From contig NZ_CP163520.1 of the NCBI RefSeq assembly GCF_041080675.1, positions 7,965,501-8,029,500 on the forward strand: a DNA stretch of 64,000 nt, written 5' to 3'. This DNA comes from Streptomyces sp. cg36 (GTDB lineage Bacteria; Actinomycetota; Actinomycetes; Streptomycetales; Streptomycetaceae). Shown one piece after another: positions 29,141-38,126 of the stretch (position 1 is the first letter of the stretch; every line of letters begins with the position of its first letter). A program made the position numbers and the translations under genes. The notes beneath the pieces are model-generated. The model made no database searches. It was not told the origin of the DNA and worked only from the letters and a program-made list of their open reading frames with translations.

Positions 29141-30427
29141 ATGAGTCATAAAATACTGCGTCTGACCGTCCCCTTGGCCCTGCTCGGGGTGGTGGGGCCC
29201 GCCGCGACGGCGATGGCCGCGGACCAGGGTGAGCAGCCGCCCGCCCTGGCGGTGACCCAGGGGCCCGCGGACAAAACCTCTGTGACGGTGGTCCGCCCGG
29301 GCGCCGACGGCAAGGTGACCCCGGTGTCCACCGGACAGCTGCGGCTGAAGAACCTCGACGCCTCCGGCCGGGGCGTCCTCACGCCGGGCCCGTCCTTGCG
29401 ATCGGGGGCGTCCGGCGCACAGCAACTGCGCCCCGGCGATGTCATCGCCGCTCCGGCCGCGCCCGGCACCCCGCACGGTGCGCTGGTCAAGGTCAACGAG
29501 GTGCACACCGGTGCCGACGGGTCGGTGGATGTGCGGACCGTTCCCGCCGACCTGACCGAACTCCTCGGAGACGCCCGCGCCGATCTGAACGTGCCGCTCA
29601 CCCGCGACGACATCAAGGTGAGGCCGCTCGGCGCCGGAACCACCGTACGGACCGGCCCGCAGCAGACCGGTTCGGGCAACGGACTCCACTTCGACGTCGA
29701 CGTCCCGCTGCCGAGCGCCATCACCCCGACCCAGGGCCACAGCGCCCCGCTGTCGGCCGGCGTCGACTTCGCCCCCGAACTCAAGTTCAGCTACGAACGG
29801 GCCCATTGGTACGGCGTGGCACCGTCCAAGGCGCTCATCGGGCTGGCGGGCGACTACACGTACGGCGTGAAAGTGCACGCCCAGACGGGTGGCGCGTACG
29901 AGAGTGGCCACAAGCCGCTGCACATCCCCGCAGCTGAGGTGAACGTCGACAAGACGGTCTGGCTGGGGCCCGTGCCGATCGTCCTCAACCTCAAGGTGGA
30001 CTACTTCTACGAGGTGTCCGCGGACGGGAAGGTGTCCCTCGACGCCGAGCAGCACACCCAGGGGCGGCTGGAGGTCGGCGCCCGCTACGACAAGAGCGAG
30101 GGGTGGCGCGCGCTGACCAGCCCCCGTCCGACGAGCACCGCGACGCCTCCGCAGGTTTCGGGGTCCGCCACCGCCAAGTCCGGCATCGGCGCCCACACCG
30201 AGATGGGGCTGTACGGATCGGTGGGCGTGGCCGCGGACACCGAGCCCTATCTCAAGGCCAAGGCGGCGACCCAGGACTCGCGTACGCAGTGGTCGCTCGA
30301 CGCGGGTCTCGACGTCACCGGTTCCTTCTTCGCGAAGCTCAAGCTGTTCGGGACGCCGGTGGTCGACCAGAAGTGGCCGCTGCCGCCGTTGAACTGGCAG
30401 TGGAAGGTGGCCGGCAGCGACACCTGA
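29141..30427 (+). CDS. Secreted protein of unknown function
   Basis: 428 residues with a signal peptide (residues 1-26, ATAMAAD). I do not recognise a family. The region at about 195-420 is rich in alternating hydrophobic residues (beta structure): FAPELKFSYERAHW, YGVKVHAQTGG, LNLKVDYFYEV, DAEQHTQGRLEVGARY, LDAGLDVTGSFFAKLKL. It ends KWPLPPLNWQWKVAG. No membrane anchor or sorting tail. ATG 29141 with a GAGGAA ribosome-binding site. It stands alone. A soluble extracellular or wall-associated beta protein is the most that can be said. Confidence 0.75.
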   Translation: MSHKILRLTVPLALLGVVGPAATAMAADQGEQPPALAVTQGPADKTSVTVVRPGADGKVTPVSTGQLRLKNLDASGRGVLTPGPSLRSGASGAQQLRPGDVIAAPAAPGTPHGALVKVNEVHTGADGSVDVRTVPADLTELLGDARADLNVPLTRDDIKVRPLGAGTTVRTGPQQTGSGNGLHFDVDVPLPSAITPTQGHSAPLSAGVDFAPELKFSYERAHWYGVAPSKALIGLAGDYTYGVKVHAQTGGAYESGHKPLHIPAAEVNVDKTVWLGPVPIVLNLKVDYFYEVSADGKVSLDAEQHTQGRLEVGARYDKSEGWRALTSPRPTSTATPPQVSGSATAKSGIGAHTEMGLYGSVGVAADTEPYLKAKAATQDSRTQWSLDAGLDVTGSFFAKLKLFGTPVVDQKWPLPPLNWQWKVAGSDT

Positions 30428-30469
30428 GTCGGTGCGTCGGCACAGCAGGCACAAGGTGGGCGGCGGATT

Positions 30470-31285
30470 TCATGCGGGAGCGCCGGTGCGCGGGGCGACC
30501 ACGGTGAACACACCTCCTTGGGGATCCGCCAGGGTCGCCGTGCGCCCGTAGGCGCTCTGGTGGGGCGACTCCACCACGGAGCCGCCGGACGACACGGCAC
30601 GTGCGGCCGTGTCGTCCACATCGGGGACAGGGAAGTAGGGGCGCCACTGCGGGGCTTGGGCGGGGTGCACACTGACCGCGGGCACGTCTCCGGTGAGGGT
30701 CAGTGCGATGTGGTCGTCGATCCGCAGGACGATCCGCTCGTCGGTGTACGTGAGGTCGTAACGTCCCTGGTCGCGCCGGTCCCAGTTGAAGAGCCTTCCG
30801 TAGAAGACGGCGGAGTTGAAGATGTCGGGCGCGTGCAGCTCGGCGTACGGCGCCCCCCGGGAGGAGGGCCCGGCACCCGTCCAGCGCGGCGCCGAGTCCT
30901 CCTCCCACACCCCGAACGACGCACCGGCAGGGTCCGTGGCCAGAGCGAGCCGGCCGCTGCCCAGGTCCGTAGGCCCCAGACCGACGGTCGCGCCCAGATC
31001 TCTGATCATGTCCGCGGCGACGGCGGCGTCGTCCACGATGAAGAACACCGACCACCGTGCCACGACCGTGGGGACCGCCCGGGACACCACCAGGTCGGCG
31101 AGCGGTACTCCTTGACGGCTCGCCCGGACGTACCGGTCCGATCCCGCGGTGCGGGTGTCGAAGTCCCAGGGCGTCACGGCGCCGTAGAAGGCGGTGGCCG
31201 CGTCGAGGTCCCTGGTCAGCAGCACGCTCCAGCAGGGCGTGCCCTGGGCCCGACGGGTCGGACGGGCCGTCAAGGAGGGGCGCAT
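30470..31285 (-). CDS. Two-domain VOC family protein
   Basis: 271 residues made of two glyoxalase-like halves (about residues 15-130 and 140-265), each starting with an SVLLTRDLDAATAFYG- or YAELHAPDIFNSAVFYG-like unit and ending with a DP-x-G-x-x-F strand (DPAGASFGVWE; DPQGGVFTVV). This matches the CFP30B/27-kDa-antigen-like actinobacterial group; function unproven. ATG 31285 starts one base after the stop of the secreted protein gene, so translation is probably coupled. Confidence 0.85.
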   Translation of the reverse strand: MRPSLTARPTRRAQGTPCWSVLLTRDLDAATAFYGAVTPWDFDTRTAGSDRYVRASRQGVPLADLVVSRAVPTVVARWSVFFIVDDAAVAADMIRDLGATVGLGPTDLGSGRLALATDPAGASFGVWEEDSAPRWTGAGPSSRGAPYAELHAPDIFNSAVFYGRLFNWDRRDQGRYDLTYTDERIVLRIDDHIALTLTGDVPAVSVHPAQAPQWRPYFPVPDVDDTAARAVSSGGSVVESPHQSAYGRTATLADPQGGVFTVVAPRTGAPA

Positions 31286-31286
31286 G

Positions 31287-31910
31287 TCACTTGCCGTCGC
31301 GCGCACCCTGGCGTCGGCCCAGCCGTGCGCCGACGAGCCCGCCGGCCGCCACGGTGACGAGTCCCGCGCCCGCCAGCGTCATGTCGGCGTTGACGCTGTG
31401 GTCGGCCGGGAGACCGGTGCGCGGGGCACCCTTGGGAGTGGTGTGGCCGGTGCTGCCTCCGCCGCCCGAGGGGTGCGTGGGAGCGGGGTTCGGCGCGGGC
31501 GGTGTGGGCTTGGGCGCCTTGACGACGTGGAGCGTCACGCTGGCCGTGCCGTTGCTGAACTTCATGGTGATCTTGTACGTGCCGGGGCCCGCGTTGACGC
31601 GCATGGTGCCGCGCACGTGTTCGGCGTCGGTGTCGGTGATGTGCACGACGCCGGCCTTGGTGTCCACGGACTCGTACTTCGCGCCCGGGTAGGGAGCGGA
31701 CTTGCCGGTGACGGTCACCGTGTCGCCGGTGTGGGCCGTGCTCGGGGACACCGTCACCTCGGCGGCGCCGACCTCGTGGTCGGGAGCGGCCGAGGAGGAC
31801 GACGAAGGGGAGTCGCCCGACCCGGAGTCGGCGAACGCGGTCGCCGGTGCGAAGGCCACCGCTCCGCAGAGCGCGAGAGCGGGGCAGGCCGTGAGGAGCG
31901 TGCTGCGCAT
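31287..31910 (-). CDS. Secreted surface protein with sortase-like tail
   Basis: 207 residues. A signal peptide (1-28, ATAFADS), a Ser-rich linker, an Ig-like beta domain (about 45-125; VTVSPSTAHTGDTVTVTGK), a Pro-rich stalk and a tail of APRTGLP, a hydrophobic helix and a basic end (GRRQGARDGK). That tail has the layout of a sorting signal with PRTG in place of LPXTG. ATG 31910 is preferred over GTG 31919 because GGAA then sits eight bases upstream. Co-transcribed with the downstream VOC gene. Confidence 0.8.
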   Translation of the reverse strand: MRSTLLTACPALALCGAVAFAPATAFADSGSGDSPSSSSSAAPDHEVGAAEVTVSPSTAHTGDTVTVTGKSAPYPGAKYESVDTKAGVVHITDTDAEHVRGTMRVNAGPGTYKITMKFSNGTASVTLHVVKAPKPTPPAPNPAPTHPSGGGGSTGHTTPKGAPRTGLPADHSVNADMTLAGAGLVTVAAGGLVGARLGRRQGARDGK

Positions 31911-32172
31911 GAACGTCACTTCCTTTGTTCAACACTCTTGAGTGGTGGCGCGGGTGCGGGACGGGGCCGCGTGCCCATGCCGTGAGTGCCGTACCGGAGA
32001 GTCCCCCGGGGAGGGCGGACCGGTTGCGGTGAATCCCAGCGTCTGCCTCTCCCGCGGCGATCGGCGTCGGGCGGTCGGAGGGCGGCCGGGGTGATGGCCC
32101 GCTCCTCCGGCTGACGGGCCGTCGGGGGAGCCCGGACCAGGGCTCGGCGGCGCTGCCCGGCCGCGCAGCTGG

Positions 32173-32919
32173 TCAGTCGCCGCGTTGCCGGAACGGGCCC
32201 GGGGAGCGCAGTGGGCCCGCGAGGCGCACCAGGAGGCACACGGCCAGCCCGCAGCAGGCGGCCAGCACGTGGCCGAGATCCCAGATGGTGCGGCTGGTGA
32301 GCACGGGCGTGACGAGGAAGACCAGGAGGACCGCGGCGGCAGCCGCGCGTACGCGTCCCGACAGGGCGGTCACGGCCGCCACCAGACCGGCCACCAGCAT
32401 GTAACTCACCCCGACGTCGGTGGTGGTGGCCAGTTTGGCCGGGAGCCGTCCCGCGTTGATGGCCCGGCGCAGCAGTCCCTCGGTGAGCAGGGAACCCAGG
32501 ACATGGCCCGCCAGTGCGATGAGGAGGAGCCGTGGTGTGCCCCAGCGCCGCTCGGCGTAGGCCACGGCGGCGGCGAAGCCCACGATGTACAGCGACAGGC
32601 CGCTGCCGTGGTCGGCCACCCAGAACGAGCTGGTGGCCAGCACCTGTACCGCGTTCTTGCGCAGATGGTGGAGGTTGGTGCTGTCGATGGCGGTCATGAC
32701 GTCGATCAGCCGGGGCGGGGCCGTCGTCTGGACGAGGGTGAAGCAGGTGAACACGGCGACGTAGCAGAACGTGGCGGGGGCGCTCAGCACCCAGGCGTGG
32801 ACGCCACGGGTCCAGGGCGTGAGGCGGGACACCGCCATTGCGGCGATCGCCAGGTGTCGTGCCAGCCACTTGAGCAGATACCACGCGAGGACGGTGGTGA
32901 GCCCGATCAGGACGATCAT
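32173..32919 (-). CDS. Rhomboid-like membrane protein
   Basis: 248 residues with five or six hydrophobic segments. The order of an NLHHLRKNAVQVLATSSFWV stretch, a TTDVGVSYMLV segment (a rhomboid GxS-like site) and a DLGHVLAACCGLAV helix with histidine matches the rhomboid-like group in actinobacteria. In true proteases the motif is GxSG and the histidine pairs with the serine; here the residue after Ser is Tyr, so protease activity is uncertain. Single gene; no clear promoter seen. Confidence 0.78.
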   Translation of the reverse strand: MIVLIGLTTVLAWYLLKWLARHLAIAAMAVSRLTPWTRGVHAWVLSAPATFCYVAVFTCFTLVQTTAPPRLIDVMTAIDSTNLHHLRKNAVQVLATSSFWVADHGSGLSLYIVGFAAAVAYAERRWGTPRLLLIALAGHVLGSLLTEGLLRRAINAGRLPAKLATTTDVGVSYMLVAGLVAAVTALSGRVRAAAAAVLLVFLVTPVLTSRTIWDLGHVLAACCGLAVCLLVRLAGPLRSPGPFRQRGD

Positions 32920-33084
32920 GCGAGGGGCGGTCGGTGCGCGGCCGTCCCGCGCTGCCGGTGGAGCACCGCGCGCGCGTGCCGGACGTGTGCCCCTTGGCAG
33001 CGGTGGCCTGTGGTGTGCGACGGCATGGTTTCAGTCAATCCGGTCCGGGGTGGGCGCGCATGGTGTGACAGCCGGGTTGGTGAT

Positions 33085-33717
33085 TCAGCCGCGCCACTCC
33101 CACAGGTCCTGGCCGTCGAGGGGAACGATCAGGCGCGGATGAGGGGCGCCCGCCGCGCAGACGTTGCTGCCGTCGTCCCCGGCTGCCGTGACCCGCTCGT
33201 TCGGACGGACGACGAGGACGGGGCAGTGGGCCTCGCGCAGGCACCGGCGGGCGACCGATCCGAACAGGGCGTGGTGCAGGGGGCCGTGGCTGCTGGCGCC
33301 CATGACGAGGAGGTCGGTGGGCAGGCAGGCGCAGGAGACGAGGACGTCGGCGGGCTGGCCGCAGAAGACGCGCGGGGCGAGCCGTACCTGTTCGGGGGCG
33401 CGGCCCAGGACCAGCTCGCAGGCTTGCGTCAGCCGGGTGTGCGCCTGCTGGACCCAGCGGCTGCGCGGGCCGTCGTACGCGGGAGCGGGGGCGCCCGGTG
33501 TGTCGTCGGTGAGGGGCGTGAAGGCGGCCATCGGCCACAGTTCCGCTGTAGGGGAGAGGACGTCCGGTGTGCTGCCGGGCGGGGGCGTGAAGGCGATGAC
33601 GGGCCACAGCTCCGCCGCGTGGCAGCGTGCTTCGTCGGCGGCCTGGCGCAGCGCGGCCAGGCTGCCCGGTGAGCCGTCGACACCGACGACGACGCGCTCG
33701 ATGGCGGGTGCGGTCAT
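33085..33717 (-). CDS. Universal stress protein (Usp1 of the island)
   Basis: 210 residues, one UspA domain with an extended middle loop and a C-terminal tail. N-terminal VVVGVDGSPGSLAALRQAADEA and the nucleotide segment DLLVMGASSHG followed by FGS show an ATP-binding type. The last strand is preceded by a C-x5-C pair (CLREAHC before PVLVV), also found in its paralogues. ATG 33717. Lies 35 bp after the next Usp gene and shares its promoter at 34395-34439. Confidence 0.92.
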   Translation of the reverse strand: MTAPAIERVVVGVDGSPGSLAALRQAADEARCHAAELWPVIAFTPPPGSTPDVLSPTAELWPMAAFTPLTDDTPGAPAPAYDGPRSRWVQQAHTRLTQACELVLGRAPEQVRLAPRVFCGQPADVLVSCACLPTDLLVMGASSHGPLHHALFGSVARRCLREAHCPVLVVRPNERVTAAGDDGSNVCAAGAPHPRLIVPLDGQDLWEWRG

Positions 33718-33752
33718 GAGGGATCCTCCCGGTGGTCGACGCGGTGTGGGAG

Positions 33753-34310
33753 TCAGGTGTGGCTCGCGCCGTGCAGCAGCGCCTCGCGTGCGGCCTCGTC
33801 GGCCTGGCGGCGTACCCAGCCGTTCCAGCGGCGTGCGCCCTTGCCGTACTCGCGGACCAGGGCGGGGGCGGGGACGGACAGCACGGGGCACTGTGCGTGG
33901 CGGAAGCAGTAGGCGGTCACCGACGAGGTGAACAGCCGCTTGAGCAGCCTGGCGGAGCCGGCGCCGACCAGGAGGAGGTCGGTGGGGCGGTCCGCGTACC
34001 GGGTCAGTACGGCACCCGGGCGGCCCCGGACCACCATGATGGTGATCGGGAGCTCGGCCGGTGTGCGGCCCAGCGCGTCGACGCAGATCTTCCGTAGCTC
34101 CTCCCGGGCCCGGCGCCGCTGTTCGGCGTGCAGGTCGGGGGCCCCGATGCAGGCAGGGCCGTACTGCTGGGGGTCGGAGCCGCCGAAGGCATGGATGACG
34201 TGCAGTACGGCCCCGTGGCGCTGGGCCTCGGCCCAGGCGTGGCGCAGGGCGGTGAGGCTGCCGGGGCCGGTGTCGACACCGATGACGACGCGGGTGATCT
34301 GCGCATCCAT
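33753..34310 (-). CDS. Universal stress protein (Usp2)
   Basis: 185 residues. VVIGVDTGPGSLTALRHA at the start and DLLLVGAGSARLLKRLFTSS near residue 115; the second glycine of the ATP motif is lost (TSS), so nucleotide binding may be altered. The CFRHAQC pair precedes the last strand. A basic tail (YGKGARRWNGWVRRQADEA) is shared with the Usp at 52362, suggesting a subgroup. First gene of a two-gene unit with a box-type promoter. Confidence 0.92.
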   Translation of the reverse strand: MDAQITRVVIGVDTGPGSLTALRHAWAEAQRHGAVLHVIHAFGGSDPQQYGPACIGAPDLHAEQRRRAREELRKICVDALGRTPAELPITIMVVRGRPGAVLTRYADRPTDLLLVGAGSARLLKRLFTSSVTAYCFRHAQCPVLSVPAPALVREYGKGARRWNGWVRRQADEAAREALLHGASHT

Positions 34311-34394
34311 GACGGTTCCTTGCCGCGCCCGGTGCACTGGCCCCCGGGCGGCTTGCTCGACGGGGCCCGCCGGTCGGGGCGGGCCGTTGAGGAA

Positions 34395-34439
34395 ACCGTA
34401 CGAACCGGGGTGGCGGCGCAGGATCGGCCGATGGGCGGA
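34395..34439 (-). promoter_or_regulatory. Island-type promoter: box + N23 + TACGGT
   Basis: Box TCCGCCCATCGGCCGA (34424-34439) fits TC-N3-C-N4-G-N3-GA; 23 bp later is the -10 element TACGGT (34395-34400). No -35 element. Drives Usp2-Usp1. Confidence 0.65.
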
Positions 34440-34506
34440 ACAGCCGGGGGACACGCGCGGGACGAACGGTCGCCGGGTCCTGGCGGCCAGCCGCGGGCGG
34501 AACGCG

Positions 34507-34546
34507 AGCGGCGGCGTACGGCAGAGGGGTGCCGTACGCCGCCGCT
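34507..34546 (-). terminator. Perfect 17-bp hairpin terminator
   Basis: Stem 34507-34523 / 34530-34546 without mismatch, 6-base loop, 15 bp after the response regulator stop. Confidence 0.9.
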
Positions 34547-34560
34547 TGAGACGCTGCGGG

Positions 34561-35241
34561 CTATTCGAGCAGGCCGCGGCGCATGGCCTCGGCGACGGCC
34601 GCCGCCCGGTCGGAGACGCCGAGCTTCTCGTAGAGGCGTTGGGTGTGGGTTTTGACGGTGCTGGCGCCCAGGAACAGCTCGGCCGCCAGCTGGGGAATGC
34701 TCTGCCCCTTGGCGAAGCCCTTCAGTACTTGGCGTTCGCGCTCGGAGAGGATGACCGTGTCGCGGTCCGCGCGAATGCGGATCTCGTCCACCAGTCCGCC
34801 GGTGAGCTCTTCGGAGACGACCTGCTTGCCCGCGGCGACCCGCATCACCGCGTGCACGATCTCCGACCGTTTGGCGTCCTTGGCGAGGTACCCGGCGGCG
34901 CCCTCTTCGAGCGCGCGGAAGACCACGGCGCTGTCGGTGGTGGCCGACAGCAGGATGGTGCGGGTCGGCAGCTGGTCCCGGACGACCGCGTGGATGACGG
35001 CGATGCCGTCGAGCTTGGGGATGCGGTAGTCGAGCAGGGCGACATCGGGGTTCAGCTCGCGGATGGCCTCCAGCGCGGCCTCGCCGTCCTCCGCCTCGGC
35101 GACCACGTCGATCTGGCCGCTGAGCTGGAGTCCGCGGGCGATGCCCTCGCGGAAGACGGGGTGGTCGTCCGCGACCACCACGGAAACTCGGTTACCGGAG
35201 TCGGTCACCTCGACCTCGCTTTCTGGTGCGGCGGTGCGCAC
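34561..35241 (-). CDS. NarL/LuxR-family response regulator
   Basis: 226 residues. The receiver domain (about 18-135) has VVADDHP and the phospho-acceptor in VALLDYRIPKLDG, with the conserved Thr/Ser and Lys in LLSATTDS and YLAKDAKR. The LuxR-type helix-turn-helix (about 160-220) reads LSERERQVLKGFAKGQSIPQLAAELFLGASTVKTHTQRLYEKL. GTG 35241 is the longest start; GTG 35208 is an alternative. It follows Usp3 by 66 bp in one operon under an island-type promoter and has no adjacent kinase gene; two NarL-type kinases lie 19-23 kb to the right. The most likely regulator of the island (inference). Confidence 0.92.
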   Translation of the reverse strand: MRTAAPESEVEVTDSGNRVSVVVADDHPVFREGIARGLQLSGQIDVVAEAEDGEAALEAIRELNPDVALLDYRIPKLDGIAVIHAVVRDQLPTRTILLSATTDSAVVFRALEEGAAGYLAKDAKRSEIVHAVMRVAAGKQVVSEELTGGLVDEIRIRADRDTVILSERERQVLKGFAKGQSIPQLAAELFLGASTVKTHTQRLYEKLGVSDRAAAVAEAMRRGLLE

Positions 35242-35307
35242 CTCAACAGTGGCAGGCTTCGCGGGCGACCGCTTGTCGGGTGACCACGCGGGTGGGGGTG
35301 GGGGTGG

Positions 35308-35847
35308 TCAGGCGCGGTGGCTGGGCCGCGAGGGGATCCTCGGCGGGCAGGAGCCGGGAGACGGCGGGGCTGCGGGCGCCTCGGTGGACTCCTGCCCGGC
35401 TGTCTCGTGCGGTACGACCAGGACGGGGCAGGACGCGTACTTGAGGCAGTGCTTGCGCGTCGACCCGAAGAAGAACCGGTACAGCGCGCTGTGCCGACTC
35501 GTGCCGACGACGAGCAGGTCGCCGTCCCGGCGGGCGAGCCGGGACAAGGTGCGGCCCGGGTCGCTTCCCGTGATGACGGCCGGGTTCACGGGCGTCCCGT
35601 CATCGCTGAGCGTGACGGTGCAGTCGTGCTCCAGGTCGTGGCAGGCGTTGGAGTGCAGCGCCCGCTCCAGTTCGTCGTCGAGCGGCCAGAGGTCGCCCTG
35701 GGCGTCGCTCTCCAAGGCGCGGCGGACCCGTATCGGGCGGAGCTCGGCCCGGTGGCGGCGGGCCTCGCAGGCGGCCTGGCGCAGCGCCGCGAGGCTGCCC
35801 GGTGTCCCGTCGACTCCTACCACCACCCGGCGTACGGCCTGGCTCAT
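35308..35847 (-). CDS. Universal stress protein (Usp3)
   Basis: 179 residues. VVVGVDGTPGSLAALRQAACEARRH, then DLLVVGTSRHSALYRFFFGST, and the CLKYASC pair before PVLVV. It ends in a Pro/Ser-rich tail. ATG 35847 with GAGGAG seven bases upstream. Co-transcribed with the response regulator downstream, so the regulator and this Usp are expressed together. Confidence 0.92.
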   Translation of the reverse strand: MSQAVRRVVVGVDGTPGSLAALRQAACEARRHRAELRPIRVRRALESDAQGDLWPLDDELERALHSNACHDLEHDCTVTLSDDGTPVNPAVITGSDPGRTLSRLARRDGDLLVVGTSRHSALYRFFFGSTRKHCLKYASCPVLVVPHETAGQESTEAPAAPPSPGSCPPRIPSRPSHRA

Positions 35848-35951
35848 GTTCTTCTCCTCGTCGGTGTGCGTCGATGTGTGCGCGCCGATGGGTGTTGCGT
35901 ACTGCATGGGAAACCGGCGTCCAGCGGCGCACGGTGGACTCCGGTGTCTTC

Positions 35952-35996
35952 ACGCTAGGCGTGGGAGGGCGCCGGACGGATCGGGCGGGTGGCCGA
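35952..35996 (-). promoter_or_regulatory. Island-type promoter: box + N23 + TAGCGT
   Basis: Box TCGGCCACCCGCCCGA (35981-35996) and -10 TAGCGT (35952-35957), 23 bp apart. Drives Usp3 and the response regulator, consistent with autoregulation. Confidence 0.65.
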
Positions 35997-36048
35997 TCGG
36001 GCGGTGGAGGGGCTGTTCCCCCGAACGGGGCGGGGGCGGGGCCGTCGC

Positions 36049-38064
36049 TCAGAGCGTGGTGCCGGGGTCTTCGCGGCGCAGAGTGAGCAGGGCGGCGTCG
36101 TCCAGGTGTCCGGTCAGTTGGGCGGTCGCCAGGAGCGCTTCGGCGAGTTCGTCGGCGTCCGCCCGCGGGTTTTCCGCCGTGATGCGGCGGACCCGTTGCA
36201 GCCCGCTGTCGAGGGTGACCTGGGGGCCTTCCACCAGGCCGTCGCTGAACAGGGACAGCGTGCGGATGAGGGTGAGCGGGCGGCGGATCGTGCCGTAGCG
36301 GGAGCCCGGCAGGATGCCCAGCGGGGGGCCGGGAGGCGGGGCGAGCAGCACGCTGCTCCCGTCCATCAGGCCCAGCACGCCGGGGACGTGGCCGGCGGTG
36401 GCCGCGGTCAGCTCGTCGGCCCGGGGGTCGATGACCACATAGGTGCAGGTGGCGAAGTGGGAGCCGGTCAGGGCGCAGAACAGGTCGTTCGCCTTGGCCA
36501 GCACGTCGCCGGGGGTGGCTTCGGTCTGCGCGTAGGCGCGTACGGCGGTGCGTGCCTGGCCCATGGCGGCGGCGGCCCGGACGTCGTGGCCCTCCACGTC
36601 GCCGATGCACAGTCCGTAGCGGCCGTCGGGCAGCGGGAAGGCGTCGTACCAGTCGCCGCCCACGTCGATGCCGCCGCGGGCCGGGACGTAGCGGCCCGCC
36701 AGCCGTAGCCCGGGCAGGTCGGGCAGGGCGGCGGGCATCATCACCTGCTGGACGGCGTGGGCGAGGTCGACGCGGTCCTGTACCAGCGCGGAGCGCTCCA
36801 GGGCCTGGCCGGTGAGTCCGGCGACCGTCAGCAGCAGCGACCGTTCCTCGGGGGGAAACGTGTGGGTGCGGGCGTAGCCCAGGACCAGGGCGCCGGGCTC
36901 CCGACTGCCGCGGTCCAGCGGGAGGACCGCCCAGGAGCGGGCCTGGGTGCGGGAGAGCAGACCGTGGGGGTCCCCGTCGCTGAGTTCGCGGAACTCCTGG
37001 TGGGAGGCGATGAAGCAGGGTTGCCCGGTGCGGATGACATGGGCGGCGGGCACCGCGGAGTCGACGGGCAGCCCGTCCATGACCTCGCCGGCGGGCCCAC
37101 CGGCGCCGGAGGCGGCCAGTGGGCGCAGCACCCCGCTGTCGGGGACGACGACCAGCGCGCCGATCGCGTTGAGCTCTTGGTGGAAGCCGTCGGTGAGGGC
37201 GCAGGCGATGCCCTGGGTGGTGGTGGCCGAGACGAGGGAGGCGGCCACCTTCTCGATGCGCGTGGCGCGGTCGGCCTCGTTGCGCGCCCGGTCCTCCAGG
37301 GCGCCGCGCCGTGCCGTCTCGTCGGTGATGTCGCGGGTGATGCCGACCAGCCAGCGGCGCGGCGGATGGCTGAGCAGGTGGACGCGGGCGTCGATGCGCA
37401 TCCAGCGGAGTGCTCCGGAGTCGTCGTGCATGGCGTAGGTGGCTTCGAGGGTGTCGGCGCCGTTGACCGCCCGGGTGAAGGCGTCCCTCACCGCGTCGAG
37501 GTGTTCGGGGGCGGTGGCGGCCTCCAGCTGGGCGCCGATGGGTGCGGTGCCCAGCCTCAGACCGTAGAGCTCCTCGGAGCCGTCGAACCAGCGTTCGTCG
37601 CCCGTGACCAGGTCGATGCTCCAGACGGCGAGGGAGGCGGTGCGCAGGGCCAGGCGGAGTTGCGTGCGGCGTTCGGTGATCTCGTCGCCGACCTCGCTCA
37701 CCTGCGCCACGCAGTACTCCGCGGTGTCCGCTCGGCGCACGCTCAGGAGCACCGCGCGGTCAGGGTCGGGCGGGGTGGGCAGGTGCAGCACCTGTTCGGC
37801 GGAGGCGCCCACGGCGTGGAACGCCCGGTGGAGGGTGGTGCGGGCGGCCCGGTGGTGTTCCGCCGGGAGCCGGTCGGTCCAGCAGATGTCGCCCGCCTCG
37901 CGCGGCGCGGGGCCCAGCAGGCGGGCCCACTGGGGGTTGGTGAGCAGTTCACGGCCGTGCCGGTCGAGTACGGCCAGGCCGCCGGGCGCGCCCTCGAAGG
38001 CTTGGGCCGTGAGGTCGGCGGTGGTCCCGGGTGCCGGGTCGGCCGGGTCGGAGTGGCGGTGCAT
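36049..38064 (-). CDS. PAS/GAF/SpoIIE-type PP2C phosphatase
   Basis: 671 residues, soluble. Two PAS domains (about 20-130 and 135-260; the second ends in a WLVGITRDITDETARR PAC motif), a GAF domain (about 285-430) and the SpoIIE phosphatase (about 450-665; GGDWYDAFPLPDG, IGDVEGHDVRAAAAMG, LFSDGLVEG). It would dephosphorylate an anti-sigma antagonist in response to a signal bound by PAS/GAF. It lies 62 bp after the class F sortase gene and probably belongs to the Usp4-sortase-phosphatase operon. Confidence 0.9.
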   Translation of the reverse strand: MHRHSDPADPAPGTTADLTAQAFEGAPGGLAVLDRHGRELLTNPQWARLLGPAPREAGDICWTDRLPAEHHRAARTTLHRAFHAVGASAEQVLHLPTPPDPDRAVLLSVRRADTAEYCVAQVSEVGDEITERRTQLRLALRTASLAVWSIDLVTGDERWFDGSEELYGLRLGTAPIGAQLEAATAPEHLDAVRDAFTRAVNGADTLEATYAMHDDSGALRWMRIDARVHLLSHPPRRWLVGITRDITDETARRGALEDRARNEADRATRIEKVAASLVSATTTQGIACALTDGFHQELNAIGALVVVPDSGVLRPLAASGAGGPAGEVMDGLPVDSAVPAAHVIRTGQPCFIASHQEFRELSDGDPHGLLSRTQARSWAVLPLDRGSREPGALVLGYARTHTFPPEERSLLLTVAGLTGQALERSALVQDRVDLAHAVQQVMMPAALPDLPGLRLAGRYVPARGGIDVGGDWYDAFPLPDGRYGLCIGDVEGHDVRAAAAMGQARTAVRAYAQTEATPGDVLAKANDLFCALTGSHFATCTYVVIDPRADELTAATAGHVPGVLGLMDGSSVLLAPPPGPPLGILPGSRYGTIRRPLTLIRTLSLFSDGLVEGPQVTLDSGLQRVRRITAENPRADADELAEALLATAQLTGHLDDAALLTLRREDPGTTL

Positions 38065-38126
38065 GGCGGTCTTTCGGCGCGGGGACGGGGGAGCGCTGGG
38101 CGGGGCCGCCCTCCGGGCCGGGCGGT

